IMG/VR virus record: IMGVR_UViG_3300044844_000923
Span: 1 to 31,402 of that record
Length of the DNA: 31,402 bases
Origin: a virus
Strand: one strand, 5' to 3'
This document shows, in pieces, positions 1 to 5,522 of this stretch (positions are counted from its first letter, which is position 1; the number at the start of each line of letters is the position of its first letter). Below the pieces are notes generated by a model. It did no database searches and was not told the origin of the DNA. It saw only the letters and a program-made list of their open reading frames with translations. A program made the position numbers and the translations under genes.

Positions 1-87
1 GATATGTACTGCCTAACAAATAAAGAGTCAAAACATAAGGGGTTTATGTGTTACTGGGATGCCCCTCCAGAAATCAAACCAATATGA
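1..87 (+). CDS. 3' fragment of hypothetical protein (full copy at 30989-31270)
   Basis: This is the last 28 codons of the 93-residue protein that is complete at 30989-31270, truncated only because the circular genome was opened here. The reading frame begins exactly at base 1 (Asp-Met-Tyr-Cys) and ends at the TGA at 85-87. It is not a separate gene. Confidence 0.85.
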   Translation, partial: DMYCLTNKESKHKGFMCYWDAPPEIKPI

Positions 88-93
88 AATTAC

Positions 94-170
94 GGATAAC
101 GGTTTGGAGCTAATAAATCGGGCGGTGGAACCTATATAATTCCGCCTGTTTATTAGGTGCGGTTATAAGC
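94..170. repeat. Array element E1 (attC-like inverted repeat)
   Basis: The element starts with GGATAAC (94-100) and ends with GTTATAAGC (162-170). Between them lies a strong imperfect hairpin: CTAATAAA (110-117) pairs with TTTATTAG (149-156), and GGCGG plus GGAA (121-130) pair with TTCCGCC (140-146). There is no T-tract after it, so it is not a standard intrinsic terminator. AAC and GTT at the outer ends of an imperfect hairpin match the general layout of integron attC sites. The left spacer between AAC and the stem is 9 nt and the right one 5 nt. Confidence 0.7.
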
Positions 171-218
171 TGACGGTTATGAATGTTACTATGGAAAATT
201 AATTAAAAAAATATAGAT

Positions 219-398
219 ATGAGTTTAAATACTAAACAAAAAATACAAGCAATTTCAGAATGTCCAGAAATTATGATGGCGGTTAAAATGCTAATATGCA
301 CAATGGAAGATGTGGATTTAAAACATCACATAACATTAGATTATGAATTGAATGGACAAAATTATGAATTAAGATTTACAAAAACCGTTTCAAAGTAG
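219..398 (+). CDS. Small hypothetical protein, array unit c1 (59 aa)
   Basis: The reading frame runs ATG to TAG and encodes 59 residues, starting MSLNTKQKIQ and ending LRFTKTVSK. It is probably soluble, with mixed helix and a C-terminal beta-like stretch (HHITLDYELNGQNYELRFTK). The A-rich leader (AATTAATTAAAAAAATATAG) precedes the ATG, as is usual for this genome. I do not recognise a family. It lies between elements E1 and E2. The sequence just before it, GTTATAAGC at 162, is mirrored after it as GCTTATAAAC at 408, with one extra A. Short ORF with acceptable codon usage; moderate confidence that it is expressed. Confidence 0.6.
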   Translation: MSLNTKQKIQAISECPEIMMAVKMLICTMEDVDLKHHITLDYELNGQNYELRFTKTVSK

Positions 399-407
399 CT
401 ACCGTTT

Positions 408-430
408 GCTTATAAACGCTGTTATAGGTA
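408..430. repeat. Array element E2 (collapsed attC-like junction)
   Basis: E2 is much shorter than its relatives. GCTTATAAAC (408-417) is followed after only three bases by GTTATAGGTA (421-430), with no stem-loop between. The left half is the inverted copy, with one extra A, of the start of unit c1 (162-170). The right half is the start of unit c2. It looks like a site that lost its central hairpin, or a direct junction of two units. A local CTACC/GGTAG pair (400-403 region and 426-430 region) could also form a small hairpin. Confidence 0.55.
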
Positions 431-451
431 GGTTAAATAAATTTTATAGGT

Positions 452-628
452 ATGAATAGAAGAAAAATAAAAAAGGAAATAAAGAAAGTTGATGATTTTA
501 GATTTAGAAAAATAGCTTTAAGTTCATTAAAAATGATTCGTGTTTGGGAAAAACTAAAACATAGAAATTCAAAATCAAACATGAGAATTTTAACGAATAA
601 TTTTTATAGGAACGGAGAATTTATTTAA
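452..628 (+). CDS. Small basic hypothetical protein, array unit c2 (58 aa)
   Basis: ATG to TAA, 58 residues, very basic. The first 20 residues contain about ten Lys or Arg (MNRRKIKKEIKKVDDFRFRK). The rest is rich in Lys, Arg and Asn, with one Trp. The charge suggests nucleic-acid binding or a ribosome- or RNA-associated peptide, but no motif is recognisable. The leader is A/T-rich (GGTTAAATAAATTTTATAGG). The gene is bracketed by GTTATAGGTA at 421-430 and its perfect 10-base inverse TACCTATAAC at 631-640, which makes it a discrete mobile-looking unit of about 220 bp. Confidence 0.6.
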   Translation: MNRRKIKKEIKKVDDFRFRKIALSSLKMIRVWEKLKHRNSKSNMRILTNNFYRNGEFI

Positions 629-630
629 CT

Positions 631-731
631 TACCTATAACGTTTTGCGTATATACGAGGTACGCCTTAACGAAAATTTCAAATTATAAACAAATGCTTGT
701 AGGCGTATCTTGTATATACGCTGTTAGCAGA
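631..731. repeat. Array element E3 (attC-like, 21-bp stem)
   Basis: This is the best-preserved element. TACCTATAAC (631-640) is followed by a 21-bp hairpin whose arms are 646-666 and 701-721. Nineteen pairs are Watson-Crick and two are G-U, around a 34-base A/T-rich loop. It closes with GTTAGCAGA (723-731). The left end is the exact inverse of the start of the preceding unit c2. The right end begins unit c3. No poly-T follows. The arrangement AAC, 5-nt spacer, long stem, 1-nt spacer, GTT resembles an attC site of a Bacteroidota-type integron. Confidence 0.75.
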
Positions 732-750
732 TAGTAAAAAAATACGGATT

Positions 751-894
751 ATGAAAATGGGACTACACGCTGAAATGCCACATGATTACGATTGGAAACC
801 GACTAAAAAATGTAAAAACTGTTGGTGGATAATATTATTAATAGCAGGATTTTTAATATTAGTAAATATTGTAGTATTTTTTTATTTCTGCTAA
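751..894 (+). CDS. Small membrane protein with CxxC, array unit c3 (47 aa)
   Basis: ATG to TAA, 47 residues. The N-terminal 25 residues are polar and contain a K-C-K-N-C pair (residues 21-24). A continuous hydrophobic segment, residues 25-47 (WWIILLIAGFLILVNIVVFF), should span the membrane and ends at Cys47. The expected topology is a small single-pass protein with a cytoplasmic or zinc-ribbon-like N-terminus. Its stop codon lies inside the TCTGCTAAC sequence that begins element E4 and is the exact inverse of this unit's start (GTTAGCAGA at 723-731). Family unknown. Confidence 0.6.
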   Translation: MKMGLHAEMPHDYDWKPTKKCKNCWWIILLIAGFLILVNIVVFFYFC

Positions 895-943
895 CGTTAT
901 CAGGCTTGGCGAAGGGCGATTATTAACCGAAAATGTTACTACG
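887..943. repeat. Array element E4 (degenerate, composite)
   Basis: TCTGCTAAC (887-895) is the perfect 9-base inverse of the start of unit c3. It is followed at once by GTTATCAGG (896-904), then GCTTGGCGAAGGGCG and a later GTTACTACG (935-943). No clear hairpin arm partners exist. As in E2, the AAC half abuts a GTT half directly. The later GTTACTACG resembles GTTACTATGG (186-195) in the leader of c1. It is best read as a collapsed or recombined element. Confidence 0.45.
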
Positions 944-980
944 AAGAACTAAAACAAAAATTTAATAAATAAAAAAAGCG

Positions 981-1265
981 ATGGAAAAAATAGTAGGAAA
1001 TGCAAAGGCACAAGTGGAATTTACAATAAAATTTACTTTAACAAAAGGCGAAGCACAAGCCTTAGATGCCATAGTTGGTTATGGTGTAGAACCTTTTTTG
1101 AAAGTGTTTTATGAACACATGGGAAAGGCATACTTGCAACCACATGAAAATGAAATGCGTAATTTATTTGCAAGGGTTAAAGGTGATTTGCCGAGCGAAG
1201 TGCATAAAATTGAGAAAGCAGAGAAAGCAATAAAGGACGCATTGACTGAATTTAAAAGTGCGTAG
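981..1265 (+). CDS. Hypothetical protein, array unit c4 (94 aa)
   Basis: ATG to TAG, 94 residues. A beta-like N-terminus (QVEFTIKFTLTKGEAQALDAIVGYG) is followed by a predominantly helical region with alternating Lys and Glu near the C-terminus (EVHKIEKAEKAIKDALTEFKSA). I cannot assign a family. The leader is long and A-rich, with the ATG after a run of A and GCG. Unlike its neighbours, the sequence after the gene (GAACATAAC at 1292-1300) is not the inverse of either candidate start in E4 beyond the shared GTTA core. Its left boundary may therefore have been exchanged. Confidence 0.7.
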   Translation: MEKIVGNAKAQVEFTIKFTLTKGEAQALDAIVGYGVEPFLKVFYEHMGKAYLQPHENEMRNLFARVKGDLPSEVHKIEKAEKAIKDALTEFKSA

Positions 1266-1291
1266 GCTTTTTATTTATTAAATATTTAATT

Positions 1292-1351
1292 GAACATAAC
1301 GGCATCGGGCTAAAGTGTCGTTTTAATGCACTTTTAGCCCGTGTTACCACT
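1292..1351. repeat. Array element E5 (attC-like)
   Basis: GAACATAAC (1292-1300) and a 6-nt spacer lead into a hairpin. GGGCTAAAGTG (1307-1317) pairs with CACTTTTAGCCC (1329-1340) with one bulged A and an 11-base loop. A 2-nt spacer and GTTACCACT (1343-1351) follow. The single bulged base in one arm and the longer left spacer are reminiscent of attC sites, whose extrahelical bases define the strand used. There is no U-tract, so termination is unlikely to be its only role. Confidence 0.72.
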
Positions 1352-1394
1352 TCGTTTTGCGTGGGTGGATTATAAACTAAAATTAATAAACAAG

Positions 1395-1661
1395 ATGAAA
1401 AAAAGTACAATAATAAATTATGCAGATGGAGCGACAATAAGGCTTCATAACAAACGGATTTCATTCAAAGAAACCGATAAAAAAACAATGATACGATTTG
1501 ACTTTGCGGATGCAGAAGCCGATAAACCAGCCTGTGGGCATAAATGCCATAGAGGTAAAATAAGAGAAACTCAAATACAAATGAGCGTAGAAGCAATGGA
1601 ATCACTTGTTTATGCTTACATTAATTACAAACGGGAGCGTGCGTTGGCAAAAGCAAAATGA
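1395..1661 (+). CDS. Hypothetical protein with Cys/His cluster, array unit c5 (88 aa)
   Basis: I chose the ATG at 1395, after AATAAACAAG. The frame is open back to 1341, but that part overlaps element E5. The 88 residues begin MKKSTIINYADGATIRLH. A small C-G-H-K-C-H cluster sits at about residues 47-52 and could bind a metal ion. The C-terminal third is helical and basic (YINYKRERALAKAK). No family recognised. The stop codon (1659-1661) abuts AGTGGTAAC (1661-1669), which is the perfect inverse of GTTACCACT (1343-1351) in front of the gene. Confidence 0.72.
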   Translation: MKKSTIINYADGATIRLHNKRISFKETDKKTMIRFDFADAEADKPACGHKCHRGKIRETQIQMSVEAMESLVYAYINYKRERALAKAK

Positions 1662-1717
1662 GTGGTAACAAAAAACTAGGTGCAGTTTTAATTGCACTTA
1701 GTGACTGTTATCGGTAG
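1661..1717. repeat. Array element E6 (attC-like)
   Basis: AGTGGTAAC (1661-1669), an A-rich 5-nt spacer, then the stem ACTAGGTGCA (1675-1684) paired with TGCACTTAGT (1693-1702) with one G-U pair and an 8-base loop, then GACT and GTTATCGGTAG (1707-1717). The left end matches the start of unit c5 in inverted form. The right end starts the last small gene, for which no inverse partner is found downstream, so E6 appears to be the last complete element of the array. Confidence 0.7.
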
Positions 1718-1733
1718 TTAAAAACAAATAGAA

Positions 1734-1832
1734 ATGAAAATATTAATATTTATATCTCACATAATCCTATCTCCAGTTTACCTTTGTTGGTATCTGGAGG
1801 TTATGGATTTCCTGCTACATAGGAAACCATAA
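1734..1832 (+). CDS. Very small hydrophobic peptide, end of array (32 aa)
   Basis: ATG to TAA, 32 residues. A strongly hydrophobic N-terminus (MKILIFISHIILSPVYLCWYLEV) is followed by a short basic tail ending HRKP. It would be a tiny single-pass membrane peptide. The leader (GTTAAAAACAAATAGAA) resembles those of other genes here. The gene sits between E6 and the promoter of the ParB block and has no closing element. Given its length it may be spurious; support is position, leader and composition only. Confidence 0.4.
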   Translation: MKILIFISHIILSPVYLCWYLEVMDFLLHRKP

Positions 1833-1849
1833 AAAATTCTTAAAAAAAG

Positions 1850-1878
1850 TTAGAATTTACAAAATTTGATTATATTTG
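1850..1878 (+). promoter_or_regulatory. Bacteroidota-type promoter for the ParB/cupin/PAPS-reductase block
   Basis: TATATTTG at 1871-1878 is an exact match to the Bacteroidota -7 consensus TAnnTTTG. TTAG at 1850-1853, 17 bases upstream, is a 3-of-4 match to the -33 TTTG element. Transcription would start near 1885, leaving an untranslated leader of about 35 bases before the ATG at 1921. A short palindromic stretch, TTACTGTGTAACAACTGTG, lies in that leader. Confidence 0.55.
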
Positions 1879-1920
1879 CCTTTGTTACTGTGTAACAACT
1901 GTGTAAATTAAATCTGAAAA

Positions 1921-2526
1921 ATGAGTAAATTTAAAACTGTATTGGTTAAAATATCTTCGATAAAACCAAACGAAAACAATCCCCGAATTATTAAAGACGA
2001 CAAGTTTAAATCACTTGTTCAAAGTGTAACTGACTTTCCAGAAATGCTAGAAATCCGCCCTATTGTTGTAAACGAGGACGGAATCATTATTGGTGGCAAT
2101 ATGCGGTACCGTGCTTGCCTCGAGGCAGGAATAACTGAGGTGCCAGTAATCAAATTAGTTGGTATGTCGCAAGAGAAACAAAATGAGTTTCTGATTAAGG
2201 ACAATGTTGCAGGAGGTGAATGGGATTGGGATGCATTGGCAAATAATTGGGATAGTGAAGATCTGAAAGATTGGGGATTGCAGGTATGGCAAACGAACCT
2301 GGAGGATATGAATTTTGATTCAACTGCCAAAGCTACAAAAGAGGAAAAGGAAAAGGATAATAGTCCCAGAACTACAGACGACAACTACTCCACATTCGAA
2401 CTGATTATGTTACACGAAAACAAATTGGATTTACTCGACACTTTAAATAAAGTTAAAAACGAATTCCTATTTGAAAAGCAGGAAGATGCATTGATGGAAA
2501 TATTAAGAGTTTACAATAAAAAATAA
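1921..2526 (+). CDS. ParB-fold (ParB/Srx) protein
   Basis: The N-terminal 80-90 residues have the ParB/sulfiredoxin layout: V-x-I-S-S-I-K-P-N-x-x-N-P-R (residues 9-22), then I-I-I-G-G-N-M-R-Y-R-A-C at 55-66, the conserved G-x-x-R-x-x-A core. The C-terminal part is acidic and helical. No ParA or centromere-like repeat accompanies it, so chromosome partition is unlikely. Phage ParB-fold proteins often sit next to terminase or DNA-modification genes and may be nucleases, NTP-binding regulators or modification partners. It is the first gene of the block behind the promoter at 1871 and ends two bases before the cupin gene, which suggests co-translation. Confidence 0.75.
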   Translation: MSKFKTVLVKISSIKPNENNPRIIKDDKFKSLVQSVTDFPEMLEIRPIVVNEDGIIIGGNMRYRACLEAGITEVPVIKLVGMSQEKQNEFLIKDNVAGGEWDWDALANNWDSEDLKDWGLQVWQTNLEDMNFDSTAKATKEEKEKDNSPRTTDDNYSTFELIMLHENKLDLLDTLNKVKNEFLFEKQEDALMEILRVYNKK

Positions 2527-2527
2527 T

Positions 2528-3331
2528 ATGAAAAACAGAGAAAACGCAAGTTTCATCAACTTTAAAAATGATGAGGTAGGTTTGTTATTTGATGATAGCA
2601 CCAATGAAAAATATCCTATAAAATATTACAACGTATTAAACGGCATCGGGTTTGAATCAAAGCCTAACAGTTCGTATTATGGTTTTGTGTATTCTGGAAC
2701 TACTGAGATTATATCTGACGGCAGACCGAAAGGAAGTGTGTCTAAGGGTATGTATTTTTCAATAGCAGGTGAATTTATTATTAATCCGTCTTGCGAAAGC
2801 AAAGTTATTTTAATTGAGGTTCTGCAGGACAAAGGTATTTATCCAAAAAATAAGTACAAGGCAGTTTATACCATTGGCGGTCCAATAGAAGAAAGCGGAA
2901 GATTAAATTATATTGACGGTTGCACCGACAGTTTATTAATTCCTCCAGTTAAACTTGGTGACCCTTGCTTTAATCATTTGCATTTCCCTACAAACATTGA
3001 GCAAACGCCACATACTCACCCAAGCCATAGAATAGGAATTGTTGCAAGAGGTAAAGGTATTTGCGTTACTCCGTTTGGCAATCTTCCTTTACAGGAGGGA
3101 ATGATTTTCGTAATCAAAGAATGGGATGGAGTAAGTTTTGAAAAAGCAGAGGACGGCAATGTTTACGAAATAGGCAACCATTGCTTTTATACACAAGAGG
3201 AGGGAATGGACGTTATTGCTTTCCATCCAGATTCAGACTTCGGTCCACAAGATGAAAACCATCCAATGATTAACAGAACCATTGTAAAAGGTATTTCAGC
3301 AAATTCTATTGATACAATTAGAACAAAATAA
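2528..3331 (+). CDS. Cupin-like protein (267 aa)
   Basis: 267 residues that look like two beta-barrel halves. The C-terminal half contains a metal-site-like series C-F-N-H-L-H-F-P, then Q-T-P-H-T-H-P-S-H-R-I-G-I-V-A-R-G-K-G, followed by L-P-L-Q-E-G-M and later A-F-H-P-D-S-D-F-G-P. The H-x-H spacing and the following glycine-rich turn fit cupin motif 1, and P-L-x-x-G-M fits motif 2. The N-terminal half (YGFVYSGTTEIISDG ... GMYFSIAGEF) reads like a degenerate cupin. It could be an iron-dependent dioxygenase or a sugar-binding protein; the reaction cannot be told. It sits between the ParB-fold protein and the PAPS-reductase-like protein in a tight operon, so it may take part in the same modification. 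Confidence 0.6.
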   Translation: MKNRENASFINFKNDEVGLLFDDSTNEKYPIKYYNVLNGIGFESKPNSSYYGFVYSGTTEIISDGRPKGSVSKGMYFSIAGEFIINPSCESKVILIEVLQDKGIYPKNKYKAVYTIGGPIEESGRLNYIDGCTDSLLIPPVKLGDPCFNHLHFPTNIEQTPHTHPSHRIGIVARGKGICVTPFGNLPLQEGMIFVIKEWDGVSFEKAEDGNVYEIGNHCFYTQEEGMDVIAFHPDSDFGPQDENHPMINRTIVKGISANSIDTIRTK

Positions 3332-3333
3332 TT

Positions 3334-4515
3334 ATGGCACACGTAAGAAAAAAAGAGTACATCGATACCAACGTTTACGATGAGGCAATAAAAAGAATTA
3401 GCTACCTATATGATTCTTTTGACAAAGTTGTTGTGTCGTTTTCTGGAGGTAAGGATAGTACTGCAGTTTTAAATTGCGCATTGAAAGTTGCTCGCGAGAA
3501 AAACAAATTACCTTTGAAAGTTGTGTTCTTTGATGAGGAGGCTATCCATCCTCCAACAATCGAATACGTTAAGCGTGTTGCTGAAAATCCAGAAATCGAT
3601 TTGGAATGGTACTGCTTAGAATTCAAACACAGAAACGCTTGCTCGAATGAAGAACCATTTTGGTACACTTGGGATGAGGATAAAAAAGATTTGTGGGTAA
3701 GGGAACTACCTACTGGCGTCAACCTAATTACTTCGCATCCGAAATTTAAAAAAGGAATGTCGTTCCAAGAATTCAGTCCGTACTTATACGAAAGAAACCA
3801 AGGGCGTATTGCAATGCTTACTGGAATTAGAACGCAAGAAAGTTTGAGAAGATACCAGGTTATATCCAAAAAGAAAAATGATGCTTACATAAATTCAACT
3901 GCAGAGGCAGGACAAAACCAGTACCGTTGTTTTCCTATCTACGACTGGAGTAGCGAGGACGTGTGGTTGGCAGTACATAAATTCGGTTGGGATTATAACA
4001 GAACGTACGATGTATTTAATCAGACAAAATTGTTTGGTGACTTCTTGCACCAACGTGTTTGTCCGCCTTATGGCGAAGAACCATTAAGAGGGTTGTGGGT
4101 TTATTCGGAATGTTTTCCAGAAATGTGGCATAAGATGATTGCAAGGGTGCAAGGTGTATCGACCGCTTGGCGTTATGGTAATACAGAATTGTACGCATCT
4201 GCAAAATCGAAACCAGAAAATATGCAATGGTCTGAATACATTAAAATTATTATTGACAGTTACGATCACGATTCAAAAAAGGAAGTGCAGGACACCATCA
4301 ATAAATATATCCAAGGCCATTTCAAAAAATCTAAAATGAAAGTGGATGAAGAAACTCCAAACCCTATTTCTGGAATTAGTTGGAAGTGGCTTTGTACCAT
4401 TGCTATCAGAGGAGATTTCAAAGGTCGTCAAGGTGGAATGATGAATACACAAGCTGCAAAGGAAAGAGAAAGATTGGGTATTACATTAGAGGAGGCAATT
4501 AAATTGTATAAGTAA
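3334..4515 (+). CDS. PAPS reductase-like / DUF3440 protein (IbrA-like)
   Basis: 393 residues. The N-terminal ATP-pyrophosphatase domain carries the PP-loop S-G-G-K-D-S at residues 37-42, after V-V-V-S-F, and the F-F-D-E-E element typical of phosphoadenosine phosphosulfate reductase relatives. The rest includes a CPPYGEEPLRG segment and the C-terminal I-S-W-K-W-L-C region that resembles DUF3440, as in E. coli IbrA. Such proteins activate or transfer sulfur or adenylyl groups; DndC of the phosphorothioate system belongs to the same superfamily. It overlaps the next gene by one base. A classical assimilatory sulfate reductase is unlikely because it lacks the usual C-terminal ECGLH motif. Confidence 0.78.
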   Translation: MAHVRKKEYIDTNVYDEAIKRISYLYDSFDKVVVSFSGGKDSTAVLNCALKVAREKNKLPLKVVFFDEEAIHPPTIEYVKRVAENPEIDLEWYCLEFKHRNACSNEEPFWYTWDEDKKDLWVRELPTGVNLITSHPKFKKGMSFQEFSPYLYERNQGRIAMLTGIRTQESLRRYQVISKKKNDAYINSTAEAGQNQYRCFPIYDWSSEDVWLAVHKFGWDYNRTYDVFNQTKLFGDFLHQRVCPPYGEEPLRGLWVYSECFPEMWHKMIARVQGVSTAWRYGNTELYASAKSKPENMQWSEYIKIIIDSYDHDSKKEVQDTINKYIQGHFKKSKMKVDEETPNPISGISWKWLCTIAIRGDFKGRQGGMMNTQAAKERERLGITLEEAIKLYK

Positions 4516-5012
4516 TGAATAGAGAACAAGCAATAGAATTTATCAATAGCTGCCAATTTAAAGAGGCTAAAAGTTATTCGGAAACTTATCCACATTGGTA
4601 CACTACCAGAACATTAGTCAATAACGATGCAGACTTTGAGGCTTTTTTAAAATTCTGTAGAGAAAATTCAACACTTAAAAAGTTTTATTCAAAGCAGTAT
4701 TTGTATTTGGAGTTGGAGGGATTTGAGTATTGGGAAATGGGGAGACCAATAAAGTGTGTTCAAGTTTTAAACAAAGCTATCATAAACGACAATGCCAACT
4801 ATAGATATCCATCACCGTCAAAAGAGGCAGGAGATTTTTTGAAACGTAAATTAAATTTAAGGGACCAGTATCTGGAAAAGTTATTGAACCTGGAGGCGCC
4901 AACCGAAATTGAACGCGAGGAAATTGCTTTTCTTATGAATACAGAAAGAAGAATACACGGTGGAGGAAAAAACATAATCGACCATTCAGAATTAGAAATT
5001 AAATACAAATAA
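4515..5012 (+). CDS. Unknown protein between IbrA-like and IbrB-like genes
   Basis: 165 residues; the ATG overlaps the previous stop by one base. The region Y-L-Y-L-E-L-E-G-F-E-Y-W-E-M-G-R-P-I followed by N-K-A-I-I-N resembles a small domain seen beside phage DNA-modification genes, with a pattern like YWTMG-P-x-x-x-T-x-I-I-N-R. This is recall rather than a search result. The C-terminal third is charged and ends with a Gly/Lys stretch and HSELEIKYK. Its tight placement between the PAPS-reductase-like and ParB-like genes suggests a third subunit or a regulator of that pair. Confidence 0.45.
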   Translation: MNREQAIEFINSCQFKEAKSYSETYPHWYTTRTLVNNDADFEAFLKFCRENSTLKKFYSKQYLYLELEGFEYWEMGRPIKCVQVLNKAIINDNANYRYPSPSKEAGDFLKRKLNLRDQYLEKLLNLEAPTEIEREEIAFLMNTERRIHGGGKNIIDHSELEIKYK

Positions 5013-5013
5013 A

Positions 5014-5514
5014 ATGAAACCACAACCATTAAATGAAATCAGTTGGATTGATAGAAACCTATTAAAGCCAAACAATTACAACCCGAATAAGGTTGCACCT
5101 CCAGAATTAAAGTTATTAAAAATCTCTATCTTAGAGGACGGATGGACTCAGCCTATTGTTATAAACCCAGACTTTACGATTGTAGATGGCTTTCACCGTT
5201 GGACGGTTTCGGGACACAAAGAAATTTTTGAGTTGACAGATGGCAAAGTACCTACTGTAATGGTGCATCCGAAAGATGCGGCACAACAACAAATGGCTAC
5301 AATCCGTCACAACCGTGCAAGAGGAACACACGGTGTTTTAGAAATGAGTAATATTGTTACGGATATGGTAAAGCAGGGATTAAGCGGTGACGAGATTATG
5401 AAACGATTAATGATGGAGAAAGAGGAAGTTGTACGATTATTGTTCCGTGCAGGAATACCAAAAAGTGATGTGTTTAACGATAAAGGTTTTTCAACCGCTT
5501 GGCAACCTAAATAA
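5014..5514 (+). CDS. ParB-fold protein (IbrB-like)
   Basis: 166 residues. I-D-R-N-L-L-K-P-N-N-Y-N-P-N (residues 12-25), then L-E-D-G-W-T-Q-P-I-V-I, then V-D-G-F-H-R-W (57-63) are the successive ParB/Srx motifs, followed by a helical segment with R-H-N-R-A-R-G. This is the form found in IbrB, which is encoded next to IbrA in enterobacteria. The partner PAPS-reductase-like gene is two genes upstream here, with one unknown gene between them. The gene starts within two bases of the preceding stop. It is distinct from the ParB-fold protein at 1921, which has GGNMRYRA in place of VDGFHRW. Confidence 0.75.
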   Translation: MKPQPLNEISWIDRNLLKPNNYNPNKVAPPELKLLKISILEDGWTQPIVINPDFTIVDGFHRWTVSGHKEIFELTDGKVPTVMVHPKDAAQQQMATIRHNRARGTHGVLEMSNIVTDMVKQGLSGDEIMKRLMMEKEEVVRLLFRAGIPKSDVFNDKGFSTAWQPK

Positions 5515-5522
5515 AAATACCA

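Larger units (their letters stand above)
1..219. repeat. Terminal overlap, left copy (circular genome)
   Basis: These 219 bases are repeated at 31184-31402 with one difference, G at 161 versus T at 31344. The two copies join the truncated gene at position 1 to its complete form at the right end. The simplest reading is an untrimmed circular assembly of a genome of about 31,183 bp. A genuine direct terminal repeat cannot be excluded from sequence alone. Confidence 0.9.

Noticed and set aside
1-219. The 219-base end repeat as a biological direct terminal repeat
   Set aside because: It coincides with a gene cut in mid-frame and completed at the other end, as expected from an opened circle. The mismatch leaves some doubt, so I list it as overlap rather than terminal repeat.
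1252-1464. Minus-strand reading frame of 70 residues across element E5 and the start of unit c5
   Set aside because: It runs through the hairpin of E5 and through two plus-strand coding genes; composition looks random and no leader is present.
94-1717. Array hairpins read as intrinsic terminators of the small genes
   Set aside because: No T-tract follows E1, E3, E5 or E6, and the unit-specific inverse ends are not explained by termination. A side role as terminators remains possible.
94-1717. CRISPR-like array
   Set aside because: Spacing and sequence of the elements are irregular, the intervening parts are coding, and no cas gene exists in the window.
1921-2526. ParB-fold protein as a plasmid partition protein (phage-plasmid lifestyle)
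   Set aside because: No ParA, centromere-like repeats or replication origin protein of plasmid type are seen, and the domain is the nuclease- or modification-associated ParB/Srx form.
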